From the NCBI GenBank assembly GCA_000969725.1, contig JXSR01S048180.1: DNA of 38,424 bases; one strand, given 5' to 3'. Made by a program: the position numbers and the translations under genes. This document shows, one piece after another, positions 22,131-31,369 of this stretch. A model generated the notes under the pieces. That model was not told the DNA's origin. It did not search any database and worked only from the letters and a program-made list of their open reading frames with translations. The DNA comes from Ophiothrix spiculata. Lineage: Eukaryota; Echinodermata; Ophiuroidea; Amphilepidida; Ophiotrichidae. Numbering within the stretch: position 1 is the first letter of the stretch; the number at the start of each line of letters is the position of its first letter.

Positions 22131-22300
22131 GTATTAAAACACTCCACAGAGTTGTTCATCGCGAATCAACTACTCTGCATCAGATGCATCGGCGTATTTT
22201 AATCACGCAAGCCACCCTTGCGCCATAAACATACGCAGACGCATGGATGCATCGTTGTTGATTCATGATGAACAATCCTGTGGTGTGTTTGAATACCTAA
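22131..22300. mobile_element. inverted-repeat element with GTTGTTCATC arms
   Basis: Left AAAACACTCCACAG then TTGTTCATCGCGAATCAAC; right GTTGATTCATGATGAACAA then CTGTGGTGTGTTT. A related fragment lies near 21815. Confidence 0.7.
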
Positions 22301-22395
22301 ATATATAATGAGATTCCTTAATATGGGCTGAATGCTGCAATATTTGGCATAACTGTATTACTCTTTCTCAAATATGGTTTACAACTTGGACCTCA

Positions 22396-23010
22396 AGGAA
22401 CCCCTTACCTTAAGCATATAGGACAGCCACTTGAGTAGGCATACTAGTGAGCTGTTTTCAAAATTCGGACTAGCGAGCCTATTTCTAAATTCGGACTAGC
22501 GAGCCTATTTAAAAATTTGGACTAACGAACATGTTTTCAAATTCGGACTATAACAAGCTGTTTCTAAAATCTGGACTGGCGAGCCGTTTTTCAAATTCAG
22601 AGTAGTGAGCTGTTTTAACAATTCGGACTGACGAGCTTATTTTCATATTCGGACTAGCCAACCTTCGGACTAGTGAGTTGTTTTTGGACTAGCAAGCCTT
22701 TTCCAGGGTATATTTTCCCCATTGAATTACGTCTCTGATTAGCGAACATTCGGACTAGTGAGCCTTCGAACTAGCAAATTGTCGGACTGACGAGCGCACC
22801 CCATGCCTATAGCGTTATAGTCAGGAACCCCTTACCTTGGGCATATAGGAAAGCCACTTGAGTAGAATGCATACAGCGTTATAGTCGGGAACCCCTTACC
22901 TTGGGCATATAGGACAGCCACTTGAGTAGAATGCCTACAGCGTTATAGTCAGGAATCCCTTACCTTGGGCATATAAGACAGCCACTTGAGTAGAATGCCT
23001 ACAGCGTTAT
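22396..23010 (-). repeat. 65-bp repeat of exon e8 3' end and donor (4 units, one split)
   Basis: The last 51 or so nt of e8 plus about 14 intron bases repeat at about 65-bp spacing next to the exon (boundaries near 22964, 22899 and 22834). A fourth unit is split: its donor part lies at 22396-22440 and its exon-like remainder at 22802-22830, with a satellite in between. All donors read GTAAGG. Confidence 0.93.
22441..22801. repeat. satellite of degenerate units based on TTCGGACTAGCGAGC, inserted in an exon copy
   Basis: About a dozen degenerate units of the motif TTCGGACTAGCGAGC separated by T-rich spacers. Its two edges abut the two halves of one exon e8 repeat unit, so it entered as a block after the exon array had formed. 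No terminal inverted repeat is clear. Confidence 0.85.
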
Positions 23011-23107
23011 AGTCATCTCTAGCTACATCATGTGACACTCCATTATTGAACATGATCTGGACCCCTCCAAGCTGACTGTTAGACGTGTACACCTCTTGGC
23101 CAAGTAC
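22964..23107 (-). CDS. ACACA: ACC exon e8
   Basis: 48 codons, phase 0 at both ends: [20 protein letters not shown], then [13 protein letters not shown] and [10 protein letters not shown], matching [23 protein letters not shown] and WLSYMPK of the family. The acceptor is TGTTTAG; the donor is AAG|GTAAGG. Three partial copies of its last 50 or so nt with the donor follow; one of them is split by an inserted satellite. Confidence 0.97.
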
Positions 23108-23134
23108 CTAAACAAAACATAACATATTACATTG

Positions 23135-23412
23135 TCATGTGAGTGCAAGAAAGTCGTATCAGCAATAGCTAGCCTTACGTTATAAATTTGGATTGCATAC
23201 TGTATGACCTCCAGTCTTGGGTCAGTGGTTCTTGAAATGGTTCTTCAGGTGAATGGTGTTTCAGGTGACACCATCACCTGAAGAACCATTTCAAGAACCA
23301 CTGACATAAGACAGGAACATTTTGAGGGATTTTTTACATTCTTGTGACAAGGTGTAAAATAAAGATAACTTAGGACAGCCATTGCAGATAAGACTTTCTT
23401 GCACTCACATGA
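23135..23412. mobile_element. palindromic MITE, family X, copy 2
   Basis: TCATGTGAGTGCAAGAAAGTC at the left end, shown here in 20-base form TCATGTGAGTGCAAGAAAGT, with its inverse ACTTTCTTGCACTCACATGA at the right. The interior is an imperfect palindrome centred near 23265. It lies just upstream of e8; ACATT flanks both ends. Confidence 0.92.
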
Positions 23413-23896
23413 TGACATTATATGCAGAAACCACACAACTAAATTTTTGTAGCAGCCAACATTCTGGGATGCCAGTTGGCAGCCAGAAAATAAACCTTGC
23501 CAAAAGTATTGTCTTAGAAAAGATAAGTAGATATTTTTATCTAAAATTTGAAGTAAATTCTTATAATTGTATTAGTATTAAATCATTCATGATGAAAAAT
23601 GTTTGTTTGTGCCATTTTGTATGATTTTTAAGGTTTTTGAGGAAACTGGGCATCTTTGTGTAGCATTATTTCCAAGTGGCCATGGGCACACCCAAACTGA
23701 TATATGATTTTGACTAGCTACACCTCAAAATCTGTACCCAAACAATTTATTTTTATGGATTCATATATGGAGATACATTAATTGTAGAAGCCGAAAAAAA
23801 GAGTTTGGCAAAAGGACATTTGGTATGTAAAGTGTTTGGTAAGATATTTACTGGTGTGGATCCTCTGTATAATTGGGGGGGGGAAGGGGGTTGTAC

Positions 23897-24007
23897 CTTG
23901 TTGAGGGCTGCTGCGCCAGTAAGTATGATATGTGAATTTTCCACCTGGACAATTCTCTGTCCCAGCCTTACTATATAGGACCCTATGCCTATTGCACGAC
24001 ATGTAAC
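23897..24007 (-). CDS. ACACA: ACC exon e7
   Basis: 37 codons, phase 0 at both ends: [18 protein letters not shown] and [16 protein letters not shown], among the most conserved stretches of the CT N-subdomain. The acceptor is GTTACAG; the donor is AAG|GTACAA. No local copies were recognised. A TTA-flanked MITE sits just upstream of it in the intron. Confidence 0.98.
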
Positions 24008-24079
24008 CTGTAACGAAACAAAACAATTGCTGATCAGATTCATTACGAAGGGTGAATAAATGTTGCACTATTTCAGTTA

Positions 24080-24371
24080 CACCCTGGTCACATAACCACC
24101 AGTCGCCGACCGGTGTCTGATAAGTGGAAGGAAGCTGCAACGCCGGTATGACATCGGTGAATGCTTACGAGCTCTTACGGCGCCCAGTCGGTGGTTATTA
24201 GACCATAACTGAAGACATCATATACAAGCCACAAGGTTTTTAACTCCGAATTAAATTCTTGCGGCATGCTTACGGCGTCTCTACGGCTTATGGACACCAT
24301 CCGGTGAAATCTACCTGGTATGAGGCCATAAACACATCGTAACCTCGCTGCGAGGTTATGTGACCAGGGTA
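24080..24371. mobile_element. 292-bp MITE with TTA target
   Basis: TIR ACCCTGGTCACATAAC against GTTATGTGACCAGGGT; TTA on both sides. Interior inverted CGGTG/CACCG blocks. Confidence 0.85.
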
Positions 24372-24424
24372 TTAAGCTCATACAACTATTAAATTCCAAA
24401 CAAACAAAGCAAAATTAGAATCAC

Positions 24425-24835
24425 AATTGCACCTTTTTGTCAAGACCTGACCATTGATTAGCCCCTTAAAATATTGAGAGTTACAATCTCATTGTAGGCC
24501 CTAGATGTGCCGCCTGCAATCATACCTGACTATTGATTAGCCCCTTACCATATTGAGAGTTACAANNNNNNNNNNNNNNNNNNNNNNNNNNNNNNNNNNN
24601 NNNNNNNNNNNNNNNNNNNNNNNNNNNNNNNNNNNNNNNNNNNNNNNNNNNNNNNNNNNNNNNNNNNNNNNNNNNNNNNNNNNNNNNNNNNNNNNNNNNN
24701 NNNNNNNNNNNNNNNNNNNNNNNNNNNNNNNNNNNNNNNNNNNNNNNNNNNNNNCCTGACTATTGATTAGCCCCTTACCATATTGAGAGTTACAATCTCA
24801 TTGTAGGCCCTAGATGTGCCGCCTGCAATCATACC
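24425..24835 (-). repeat. 79-bp repeat of exon e6 3' half and donor, spanning the assembly gap
   Basis: Identical sequence (last 55 nt or so of e6 plus about 24 intron bases) occurs on both sides of the N run, and another copy lies at 24425-24497. The most distal copy has lost its donor (TTAAGG in place of GTAAGG). The gap is probably a collapsed or unspanned part of this array, so the true unit count is unknown but at least three. Confidence 0.93.
24566..24754. other. assembly gap (189 N)
   Basis: A run of N flanked on both sides by the same 79-bp exon e6 repeat, so it marks a tandem array the assembler did not resolve. The N count need not reflect the real length. Confidence 1.
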
Positions 24836-24876
24836 ACTACCACGTAGATTTTCTACCCCAAGTCCGTCCTCACGAC
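24779..24876 (-). CDS. ACACA: ACC exon e6
   Basis: 98 nt: two bases completing the Gly codon, then 32 codons, [18 protein letters not shown] and [12 protein letters not shown], matching [20 protein letters not shown] of animal ACC. The acceptor is TTTTGCAG; the donor is ATG|GTAAGG. Its 3' half is tandemly copied downstream, and the assembly gap lies in that array. Confidence 0.96.
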
Positions 24877-24904
24877 CTGCAAAAGAATCAAGAAATAATC
24901 TTAA

Positions 24905-25208
24905 GGCACGGTTCCCAATTCATGACGGAATGTCTTCCGACATACGAAAGGGCTTGACGGAAGAGGCATGACGAAATGTATTTTGAGTCATGACGCTAAA
25001 ATATTAGGAAAAACGCATAACTGCCTTCTTTGAAGTGGTCTATATAATAATAGAGGCTCTGGTGCAATTTTTCTGCATCATTCAATACACTATAATACAT
25101 CTATCGTTGAATCATGACTCAATATTTCTCTGCATCATGATGCAAGACAATTGCATCAAGCCCTTTCGTATGACTCAAAAGCTTTCGTCATGAATTGGGA
25201 ACCGTGCC
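24905..25208. mobile_element. Harbinger-like MITE with TAA target
   Basis: TIR GGCACGGTTCCCAATTCATG against CATGAATTGGGAACCGTGCC; TAA at 24902-24904 and 25209-25211. Lies about 28 bp upstream of the e6 acceptor. Confidence 0.88.
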
Positions 25209-25496
25209 TAACCACAACAAAAGTATTGAAATAAGAGTGACTTGTACTTAAAACTCTTAGGATATATTGGTCAGTGCTACTGGGATGAGTAGAAGAGGAG
25301 GAAAGGGAAAGGGAAAGCTTTGCTACCATTTAATTGGTCACAAAGACTGGAGACGTGAAAGAAATGGGAAATGGGAAGGAGGAAGGGAAGATTGGATGGG
25401 ATTCTATATGTGGGAAGGGGTAGCAGAGGTACAGATGTGGAGCAAAAGAGGGGGTAGCAGAGATTATAAATTGAGGAAGGGGTTTGGGGGAGGGAA

Positions 25497-26600
25497 GTCT
25501 TACCAATGATATGGTGATCTTATATCTGGACTCCTCTTGATCTTCAACCAGCTCTCCCTTCTTCAAAGAGTTATCAACCATCAGCTTCTTGTAGTCTGGT
25601 GGTGTGAGGTACGTGAGTGCTACATGGGGTATGGGAGGGAAGTCTTACCAAAGATATTGGTGATCTTGTATCTGGACTCCCCCTGATCTTCAAGCTTCTA
25701 GCTTCTTGTAGTCAGGTGGTGTGAGGTACTTAAGTGCTACATGGGGTATGGGGGAGTCTTACCAATGATATCTGTGATCTTATATCTGGATTCCCTTTGA
25801 TCTTCAACCAGCTCACCCTTCTTCAAAGAGTTATCAACCATCAGTTTCTTGTAGCCTGGTGGTGTGAGGTACTTGAGTGCTAAATGGGGTATGGGGATGT
25901 CTTACCAATGATATCATGATATCCGTGATCTTTTATCTGGAATCCCCTTGATCTTCAACCAGCTCTCCCTTCTTCACAGCGTTATCAACCATCAGCTTCT
26001 TGAAGTCCGGTGGTGTGAGGTACTTGAGTACTACATTAAGTATTGGGGAGTCTTACCAATGATATCCGTGATCTTATATCTGGACTCCCCTTGATCTTCA
26101 ACCAGCTCTCCCTTCTTCACAGAGTTATCAACCATCAGCTTCTTGTAGTCTGGTGGTGCAAGGTACTTGAGTGCTACATGGACTATGGGGGAGTCTTACC
26201 AATGATATCTGTGATCTTTTATCTAGACTCCCCTTGATCATCAACCAGCTGTCCCTTCTTCAAAGAGTTATCAACCATCAGCTTCTTGTAGTCTGGTGGT
26301 GTGAGGTACTTGAGTGCTACATGGGGTATGGGGGAGTCTTACCAATGATATCTGTGATCTTATATCTGGACTCCCCTTGATCTTCAACCAGCTCTCCCTT
26401 CACAGAGTTATCAACCATCAGCTTCTTGAAGTCTGGTGGTTTGAGGTACTTGAAGTCCTAAATGGGGTATGGGAGGGAAGTCTTACCAATGATATCCGTG
26501 ATCTTGTATCTGGATTCCCCTTGATCTTCAACCAACTCTCCCCTCACCGAGTTATCAACCAAGAGCTTCTTATAGTCTGCAGGTGTAAGGTATAGATACT
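25497..26600 (-). repeat. minisatellite of about 145 bp made of exon e5 and its donor (8 units)
   Basis: Donor-containing boundaries recur near 25501, 25647, 25758, 25903, 26052, 26195, 26335 and 26487 (the exon). Each unit holds most of e5 from about codon 4, the donor GTAAGA, and about 30 nt of intron. The 25647-25758 unit is shorter (about 111 bp) through an internal deletion. The donors stay intact in nearly all units. Confidence 0.95.
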
Positions 26601-26607
26601 TGAAACC
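26487..26607 (-). CDS. ACACA: ACC exon e5
   Basis: 121 nt, entering in phase 0 and leaving after one base of a Gly codon. The peptide [20 protein letters not shown] followed by [12 protein letters not shown] matches the family blocks GYRYLYLTPQDYKR and [14 protein letters not shown]. The donor is TTG|GTAAGA. Seven further copies of most of this exon plus about 30 nt of intron follow downstream, down to about 25497. Confidence 0.97.
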
Positions 26608-27231
26608 CTGCGAAAACAATTGGAAATAAATCAGTTTCTCAATACAGGTTTTCACATTTATTTTTAAGTATCATATTTACTTGATTTCAAATTTCTCCTG
26701 AAATATAATTTTGCCATATGCTGGTCAAAAAATGCATTGTTACTAACATTGGATTGGTTTTGTCTTGATCTGTGCACAGTAGTCACTTACCCTGGATAAA
26801 ATGGAGTACAATGTTAGAACAACATCCCAAATACCTTTTATAACCTTGTCGTGAGGTTTATGACGTGTTTAAAACATCATACTGGGTTGAAATTCAGCCG
26901 ACACCGACCGGAGACAACTTGATATCAGCCGGTGACCGGACAATGTCTGTATAGAGACCGGGTGGTTTCCTTGATCTGAAAAGACCCCATGCCGCAAGCA
27001 TTTAACTCACAAGTCAAAACCTAATGGTTACCTTATGAATGGTGGGCGACCAATAGACAACCAGGCATCGCAAACATTCCCCGATGTCATACCAATATTT
27101 CGGCCTTGCGGCTCTCTTTTGATTACCAGACAGCAGTTGGCAGACGGCTGTTATGTGACTATACATAAGATGCCACATTTGAAACAGCATTCTAGTACAA
27201 TTCAAGTACAAAACTTTGTTGCAGAATCATA

Positions 27232-27523
27232 CAGGGTGTCCCAATAAACATTGTGTATGGGAATAGAGCTGATTTTCTCAAAAGTTTGTCAGGCTAGCTT
27301 CTTAAAACTTATATCACTTTACGGTATATGCCTTTGTCTATCATTGTTGAAAATTTCAAGAAAATCCATCAATGCAAACCAAACATATTGAAATTTTGAA
27401 ATTTTCAACAATGATGGGCAAAGGCATGTACTTAAAAATAATATTAATTTTGAGAAGCTTGTCTGAAACACCTCTGAGAAAATCAACTATATTCCCATGC
27501 ACTATGTTTATTGGGACACCCTG
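27232..27523. mobile_element. 292-bp mariner-like MITE
   Basis: TIR CAGGGTGTCCCAATAAACAT against ATGTTTATTGGGACACCCTG, TA on both sides; the inner arms CTGATTTTCTCA and GAGAAAATCA also pair. Confidence 0.9.
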
Positions 27524-27873
27524 TACTAAAAGTGTACCAGAATGATGTTCCAAATGTGCACCATGGGAATGTTGTTCTAAAGTTGTACTCAATTCTTTCC
27601 TAGGCAGTAAAACAAATTTGTCTTTGTGCATACTAATCATACAGTTTTCTATACAATTTAGTCTTCTGTATAGATCTGTTGGCCTATCTAATGCTGACAA
27701 ATTCTTTTGTTTGATTTTATCTTGTTTTTTGTTTGTTTTTTTGTCTTATTTAAATTATCTTTCCCATATTTTGCACTATTCTCTCTCGTACATAAACCTG
27801 ATAAATATGCAACAATAAAGGATCACAAAATTAAATGGTTTGAATTGAGCAAGTGTTTGTGAGTTGTTAACAT

Positions 27874-28351
27874 CAGTTCGGCGGAACTCACAATTCGGAT
27901 ACGTATCTGAATTTGGATACCCACGTATCAAAATTCTGATACCCGTATCAGAATTAGGATATGGAAAGGTATCTGAATTCTGATATGCCTGTCGTTGCGC
28001 AGGTAACAAATCGATAGCGCAAGCTGGCAAGTACATGTAGCATGTAGAAAATCTTTCTTGCATTCTACGATAAATGTATCTGTGAAAATGTCATTTCCAT
28101 CGGTGCAATTCCAGCGGAACAGCTTCGAAACATGTTTTGATCACAGAAAGCAAATTGATTTGGCCAAAACTTTGTTTGAATTAGATGACAGATGATGATA
28201 ATGTTATTGACTTTTGTACATACTGCTATGGTGCGCGGCCAAGCTGAGTATTCATTTCAGCTGATATCACGTTTCAGCTGTTTTTAGTCCAAATTCAGAT
28301 ACCGGTCTCAGAATTTTGATACGTATCCGAATTGTAAGTTCCGTCGAACTG
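27874..28351. mobile_element. 478-bp element with CAGTTCGGCGGAACT ends
   Basis: TIR CAGTTCGGCGGAACT then CAATTCGGATACGTATC; right end inverted. ACAT flanks both ends (4 bp). The interior repeats variants of GATACCCGTATCAGAATT. Confidence 0.87.
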
Positions 28352-28420
28352 ACATTTAAATGGCTCCTAGCTCAGTCTTCCCATGCAACTGTGATCAATT
28401 TATTACATATTCGCGCGTAC

Positions 28421-28558
28421 CTTATCTGGTTCGTTAGGATCCTCCCACGCAACATTGATGACGTGTTTAACCTCCTCGGCTAAACCAATCCTAGCTCCGC
28501 TGTTGGCTGAAATGTAGATTTGAGGAATGCCCAGCATTCGTGCCATCTGAGAAGCTTT
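28421..28558 (-). CDS. ACACA: ACC exon e4 (Gly-rich CT motif)
   Basis: 46 codons, phase 0 at both ends. It begins [10 protein letters not shown] and carries [17 protein letters not shown], the hallmark glycine-rich CT motif that helps shape the acyl-CoA pocket, then [15 protein letters not shown]. The acceptor is TTGACAG; the donor is AAG|GTACGC. No tandem copies of this exon were found. Confidence 0.97.
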
Positions 28559-28611
28559 CTGTCAAAGAAATCAAGAGAAGAAATCAGAGACCGGAGACAA
28601 AAATCGTTAAT

Positions 28612-28737
28612 ATAAGATGATTGTAAGAAAGTATTCTTGCATTAGCTGTCATATATTATATTATCAGATATTTCCTTCCTTCCTGAAATGATTATCACAA
28701 TAACACCATTTCAAGAGGAACTGACATAAAACTGGAT
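28612..28737. mobile_element. degenerate family X copy
   Basis: TGTAAGAAAGTATTCTTGCA and ACCATTTCAAGAGGAACTGA resemble family X but both ends are decayed. Confidence 0.5.
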
Positions 28738-28750
28738 CACATCCATTTAG

Positions 28751-29470
28751 TACCTCAAAGACCATGTCCTCCTCTGTTCCAAATGATCCAATCTTGAATG
28801 TGATGTCATTAGCAATAATGATGACATCAGCAATGACATCACGTCCATCTACGTACCTCAAACACCATGTCCTCCTCTGCTCCAAATGATCCAATCTTAT
28901 ATCAGCAATGACATTAGCAATGACATCACGTCCATCTACGTACCTCAAACACCATGTCCTCCTCTGCTCCAAATGATCCAATCTTATATGTGATGTCATT
29001 AGCAATAATGATGACATCACGTCCATCTACGTACCTCAAAGACCATGTCCTCCTCTGTTCCAAATGATCCAATCTTATATGTGATGTCATTAGCAATAAT
29101 GATGACATCACGTCCACCTACGTACCTCAAAGACCATGTCCTCCTCTGTTCCAAATGATCCAATCTTATATGTGATGTCATTAGCAATAATGATGACATC
29201 ACGTCCATCTACGTACCTCAAAGACCATGTCCTCCTCTGTTCCAAATGATCCAATCTTATATGTGATGTCATTAGCAATAATGATGACATCACGTCCATC
29301 TACGTACCTCAAACACCATGTCCTCCTCTGTTCCAAATGATCCAATCTTATATGTGATGTCATTAGCAATAATGATGACATCACGTCCATCTACGTAATG
29401 TCCTCCTCTGTTCCAAATGATCCAATCTTATATGTGATGTCATTAGCAATAATGATGACATCACGTCCAT
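28751..29470 (-). repeat. 91-bp minisatellite made of exon e3 3' end and 5' splice site (8 units)
   Basis: Units start at 28751, 28854, 28941, 29032, 29123, 29214, 29305 and the truncated 29396; the last is the exon itself. The unit is the last 84 nt of e3 plus the first 7 intron bases (GTACGTA). The five central intervals are exactly 91 bp and the units nearly identical; the two distal ones have indels. 91 is not a multiple of 3, so read-through hits stops. No unit has an acceptor or the first 48 nt of the exon. Confidence 0.97.
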
Positions 29471-29519
29471 CAGGGTACTCAGGGGTTTTCATCGTGTACT
29501 TCCATGCAACCATGCCAAT
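29398..29519 (-). CDS. ACACA: ACC exon e3, 3' end lost in this assembly
   Basis: The acceptor TTTTTAG is followed by [16 protein letters not shown] and then [16 protein letters not shown], the start of the CT domain. The reading stops matching after GAGGACAT at 29398. The neighbouring array units continue GGTCTTTGAG and then a GTACGT donor, but this exon-attached unit lacks 11 nt, namely 10 coding bases and the first G of the donor. Reading on gives an in-frame TAG within two codons. The expected exon is 132 nt (44 codons, phase 0), which would join e4 in frame. It may be an assembly error in a long repeat array, a null allele, or a real change compensated in a way I cannot see. Confidence 0.88.
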
Positions 29520-29584
29520 CTAAAAACAGATCAAATTATCTTGAGTTTATGAATTAACAATGATTTAAGGTGAATTCAATTCTA

Positions 29585-30456
29585 CACTGGCAGTCAAAAC
29601 TGTTTGCGCACATAACCTTTCACCAGCGTTCATAATTTCCATCATTTTTTAAGAGATTTTATATTTGTGACCCGTCATATCAAAAGGTACCTTAAGGTCG
29701 GCATAGTAAATAACAAGATACGGGCCATTGAAGCTGAGCATAGTCAAAAATCACATCCAAGGTCAAATTTCTAATTTTATCAGAAACGTTACCTGTGAAG
29801 TGTATTCTATCATATTAATCAGGTTCCAACATCCAAAACAGAGATAAAAACCCTTTCTCCATTCATGTTTTACCATTGCAGAAACTTTAAACTCGATTTC
29901 CTCAGAACTATAGTTTTCTGAATCAACCCGACGCCTTTTACCAATTTGGATGTAACTATGCAACAGAACATCCAATAACAAAAAGCAAGGTGTCATTTTA
30001 AAGCATAAAGTAAAATCTTTCAGATGAGACCAAAAAATCATTTTGGGACCCTTAAGGTACCTTTCGATATGATGGGTCACATTTTACATATATAGATCTA
30101 AAGAACTCAACAGAAAATGCATTCATTCCATTTGAAAATATGGCGTGCTATAAACATTTAAAAACTGGGTTTAAATACATAACTGCACATTTGTTGGAAA
30201 ACTTATAACCTGAAAATGTTCTTTACACAGTGATAACAAGCATTGAATAATAAACTACATAGGTACATATCAAAAAGTGCATGTGCTGTATTTGTATATG
30301 GTCCAGGAAATCAGCCATGTTTAGGGTTATTGGAGATCGAATATCAGAGGAAACGTAGATTGTTTATGGGACCTATAAAAAACATGAATTTTTAAAGAGC
30401 CTTGGTCTTTTGATAAAAAATAGGTTTTTGTGCACAAACACTTTTGACCGCCAGTG
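29585..30456. mobile_element. Tc1/mariner-like MITE, copy B, with nested insert
   Basis: TIR CACTGGCAGTCAAAACTGTT against inverted GTTTGTGCAC-type end, flanked by TA. Collinear with copy A at 212-745 except for an internal 414-bp insertion. Confidence 0.9.
29667..30080. mobile_element. 414-bp MITE nested in copy B
   Basis: TIR GTGACCCGTCATATCAAAAG against CTTTCGATATGATGGGTCAC, with ATTT on both sides. Copy A shows the unoccupied site, which proves insertion and a 4-bp duplication. A 105-codon ORF spans it on the minus strand but resembles nothing I know. Confidence 0.92.
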
Positions 30457-30634
30457 TATAAAGAGAGAGGACCCAATATGCATTCCTGTATTAATCCTAC
30501 TTTTTAGTCTTTGTTGCTCATAGACTATTTCTGTATCTTGGCATGCAACTTGATCACGACAATGTTATTGGAAAGACTATAAGTGCCCTGTAAATATGGC
30601 CACAAAATAAACTAAATTGAATACTAGAATATAT

Positions 30635-30813
30635 TGCAAGACTGACCCAAGTCCACTTTTTTTCAAAACTGAGTTATACTCAAGAGAGACTTTCTTATAT
30701 CTTCAGTTACCTTATGTGTGACGGATTAAAATGAATTCGCATCGCAAGTGCCTCAAAAAGTCCTATATGTATTCAAACGTTGTCAAAATCCATGGACTTG
30801 AGTCAGTTTTGCA
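30635..30813. mobile_element. MITE with TGCAAGACTGACCCAAGTCC ends, copy 1
   Basis: Left TGCAAGACTGACCCAAGTCC; right GGACTTGAGTCAGTTTTGCA. The same terminus defines 31165-31369. Confidence 0.82.
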
Positions 30814-31164
30814 TACATGTTGTTTTATTGAATGTATAAAAAGTAGTCAAAACCATGTTCTCTGCCAAATTTTCTCTTGAAATTGGTGTTAGGTGTAGGA
30901 TCGGTCTATATCATTGCTTAGAAAACATGCACAAATTGAAAATCTTTAGTCTCATTTCAAAATGGCAGTTGAAAAACCTATCGAAGGTAAAGTTTGGCAG
31001 CAAATATGTGAAAATACTGTTTTTTTCCGACTGATTTTTTCAATGAAATTTGGCTCAGACAAGCAGAGAATATAAGCAGATGCATTACTTCACAAAATAT
31101 TAGATCCAGATGAATCTCACCCCTCACCTTTTTAAATAAAATTTAATACATAAAGCACATATGA

Positions 31165-31369
31165 TTGCAAGACTGACCCAAGTCCACTGTCTATAAATGA
31201 CCCCCTATAAAGCATTGCAAGCACAATACTATAGAAAAATTATGTTTCATATGGCAATTGGATTCATTAACCTACCCTTCCTGCGAGCCAAATTGACATA
31301 ACTGAAACATCAGACATACTGTGATTTTTTTCTTAAAAACTACTCCAGTGGACTTGGGTCACTCTTGCA
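31165..31369. mobile_element. MITE with TGCAAGACTGACCCAAGTCC ends, copy 2
   Basis: Left TGCAAGACTGACCCAAGTCC; right GGACTTGGGTCACTCTTGCA. The interior differs from copy 1, so only the ends are shared. Confidence 0.82.

Noticed and set aside
23778-24140. 120-codon minus-strand ORF over e7
   Set aside because: Mostly a different frame from the true exon; it combines MITE and intron sequence.
24553-24759. ORF over the N run
   Set aside because: It is an artefact of translating unknown bases.
28664-29390. Several 63-120 codon ORFs reading through the e3 array
   Set aside because: They alternate frames across 91-bp units of exon-derived repeat; the units lack acceptors and are intronic.
25497-29470. 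Mutually exclusive or alternative cassette exons
   Set aside because: The copies lack the exon 5' part and any acceptor, and they decay with distance, so they cannot be spliced in as separate cassettes.
24425-29470. CRISPR array
   Set aside because: Regular spacing exists, but the units are whole-unit tandem repeats of ACC exon sequence without unique spacers, in an animal gene.
29763-30080. 105-codon ORF as a transposase remnant
   Set aside because: It spans a 414-bp MITE from TIR to TIR with no recognisable catalytic motif.
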